64,000 bases of DNA, taken from Sulfitobacter sp. Lineage in GTDB: Bacteria; Pseudomonadota; Alphaproteobacteria; Rhodobacterales; Rhodobacteraceae. The position numbers were made by a program, and so were the translations under genes. How positions within the stretch are numbered: the stretch's first letter is position 1; each line of letters opens with the position of its first letter. Where the stretch lies: positions 94,140 to 158,139 of the forward strand of contig JAQXCD010000031.1 in NCBI GenBank assembly GCA_029252045.1. The letters are read 5' to 3'. The notes under the pieces are model-generated. The model saw only the letters and a list, made by a program, of their open reading frames with translations. It made no database searches and was not told the DNA's origin. Positions 62,855 through 64,000 of the stretch are shown here, piece by piece.

Positions 62855-64000
62855 TTAGACCGCTGCCTTCAGCGCATCCACCAGATCCGTGCACTCCCAG
62901 CTAAATCCGCCGTCCGCTTCGGGGCTACGGCCGAAGTGACCATAGGCCGCTGTCCGTTGATAGATCGGGCGGTTCAACCCCAGATGTTCGCGAATACCAC
63001 GTGGTGTTAGGCTCATCGTTGCACGGATCGCTTTTTCAATCGCCTCGTCATCTACCTCACCCGTACCGAATGTATCGGCGTAGATTGACAAGGGCTCGGC
63101 CACGCCAATCGCATAGCTCAGCTGTATAGAGCATTTTGCCGCCATCCCAGAAGCCACAACGTTCTTGGCTAGATAGCGCGCTGCATAAGCGGCCGAACGG
63201 TCGACTTTTGTCGGGTCTTTACCAGAAAACGCACCTCCACCGTGGGGGGCTGCGCCACCGTATGTGTCCACAATGATTTTGCGCCCCGTCAGACCCGCAT
63301 CCCCATCTGGCCCACCAATCACAAACTTACCAGTGGGGTTCACGTGCCAAGCCGTATTAGCAGAGATCCATCCCTCGGGCAGCACTTCACGTATATACGG
63401 CTCAACAACTGCACGAACATCAGCGCTACTCATTGAGGCATCAAGGTGCTGGGTAGACAATACGATTGAGGACACACCAACGGGGACGCCGTCACGGTAT
63501 TCAACGGAAAGTTGTGACTTGGCATCTGGCCCTAATGTTGGCTCTGTGCCGTCTTTGCGCACTTCGGCCAAACGGCGAAGGATTGCATGGGAATATTGGA
63601 TCGGAGCCGGCATTAACGCATCTGTTTCGCGTGTGGCGAACCCAAACATAATCCCTTGGTCGCCCGCGCCCTCATCTTTGTCTGCCGCCGCATCGACGCC
63701 TTGTGCAATGTGGGCTGACTGTTCGTGCAATAGGTTGGTGACCTCAATTGTATTCCAATGGAACTTGTCTTGTTCGTAACCGATGTCTTTGACACAGTCG
63801 CGTGCAATTTGATCAATGCGCTCCATGTAATCTTTAAGTTTGGATTGATCAGACAATCCAACTTCGCCACCGATGACAACGCGATTGGTTGTTGCAAAGG
63901 TTTCAGCTGCGACGCGCGCTTCTGGTTCTTCACTCAAGAACGCATCCAACACCGCATCCGAAATGCGATCACACAGTTTATCTGGGTGACCTTCGGAAAC
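62855..64000 (-). CDS. metK: S-adenosylmethionine synthetase (5' end outside window)
   Basis: 381 residues visible; about a dozen N-terminal residues are missing. It reads [20 protein letters not shown] at the edge, then [22 protein letters not shown]-like [20 protein letters not shown], and [20 protein letters not shown]. Makes SAM from Met and ATP. Base composition is AT-richer than the core genes. Its start and any SAM-responsive leader are beyond the window. Confidence 0.94.
   Translation of the reverse strand, partial: VSEGHPDKLCDRISDAVLDAFLSEEPEARVAAETFATTNRVVIGGEVGLSDQSKLKDYMERIDQIARDCVKDIGYEQDKFHWNTIEVTNLLHEQSAHIAQGVDAAADKDEGAGDQGIMFGFATRETDALMPAPIQYSHAILRRLAEVRKDGTEPTLGPDAKSQLSVEYRDGVPVGVSSIVLSTQHLDASMSSADVRAVVEPYIREVLPEGWISANTAWHVNPTGKFVIGGPDGDAGLTGRKIIVDTYGGAAPHGGGAFSGKDPTKVDRSAAYAARYLAKNVVASGMAAKCSIQLSYAIGVAEPLSIYADTFGTGEVDDEAIEKAIRATMSLTPRGIREHLGLNRPIYQRTAAYGHFGRSPEADGGFSWECTDLVDALKAAV

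Overview
The window reads as chromosomal DNA of a marine Rhodobacterales (Roseobacter group) alphaproteobacterium. This rests on the mix of gene families: CarD, an FdxA-type ferredoxin, a SUV3-like helicase next to an S4-domain protein, DUF6476- and DUF6324-like small proteins, MmcB, the soxBDAG sarcosine oxidase set, a RibB protein fused to a degenerate GTP-cyclohydrolase II domain, and a tRNA-His without the extra G-1. Base composition is moderately GC-rich. The genus cannot be fixed from the sequence alone.

Layout. 1-4.8 kb: the start of a small Lys-rich DNA-binding-like protein, O-acetylhomoserine sulfhydrylase, and a 930-residue Pro/Ala-rich envelope protein with pilus-assembly-like ends. 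4.8-10.3 kb: hpd with a divergent Lrp/AsnC regulator, a CPA2/Kef antiporter, and divergent cobT/cobS. 10.3-15.2 kb: carD, fdxA, S4 protein, helicase and TPR protein on the minus strand. 15.3-21.6 kb: plus-strand SCP2 protein, lysophospholipase, ligase-associated exonuclease and ATP-dependent DNA ligase, oligoendopeptidase F and a small secreted protein. 21.6-26.7 kb: DksA-like finger, rpoH, rluD sharing its start codon with a DUF6476 gene, tRNA-His, a GNAT protein, a DUF6324-like protein, mmcB with a LexA box, and a gene-poor stretch. 26.7-36 kb: the riboflavin set nrdR-ribD ... ribE-ribBX-ribH-nusB on the minus strand, split by a plus-strand capsule block (kpsS, wza/kpsD-like, kpsC).

36-50.5 kb: two paralogous secreted Cys proteins, rpoD, dnaG, soxB-D-A-G, a PEP-mutase-family gene overlapping a frameshifted ada, an SH3-like protein and glutamate dehydrogenase. 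50.5-61.1 kb: a YbaK-type deacylase, an orphan trio of TadG/TadE-like pseudopilin genes, a membrane PH-like protein, a 3-hydroxyisobutyrate-dehydrogenase-like enzyme, pirin, a TetR regulator with its own palindrome, a lipoprotein, hom, recJ and tRNA-Glu. 61.1-64 kb: a broken polysaccharide region made of a sugar transferase cut by an 840-bp IS5/IS427-type element, a truncated ugd and the body of metK.

Most of the window is conserved housekeeping DNA. The parts that most repay a second look are the pilus-like 930-residue protein, the capsule block lodged in the riboflavin cluster with a 150-bp antisense overlap between kpsC and ribD, the shared CATG start of rluD and its neighbour, the LexA box at mmcB, the frameshifted ada, the orphan Tad-like trio, and the IS-scarred polysaccharide locus with stacked palindromes in front of it. 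I do not see a clearly new multi-gene defence or signalling system, a CRISPR array or a prophage.
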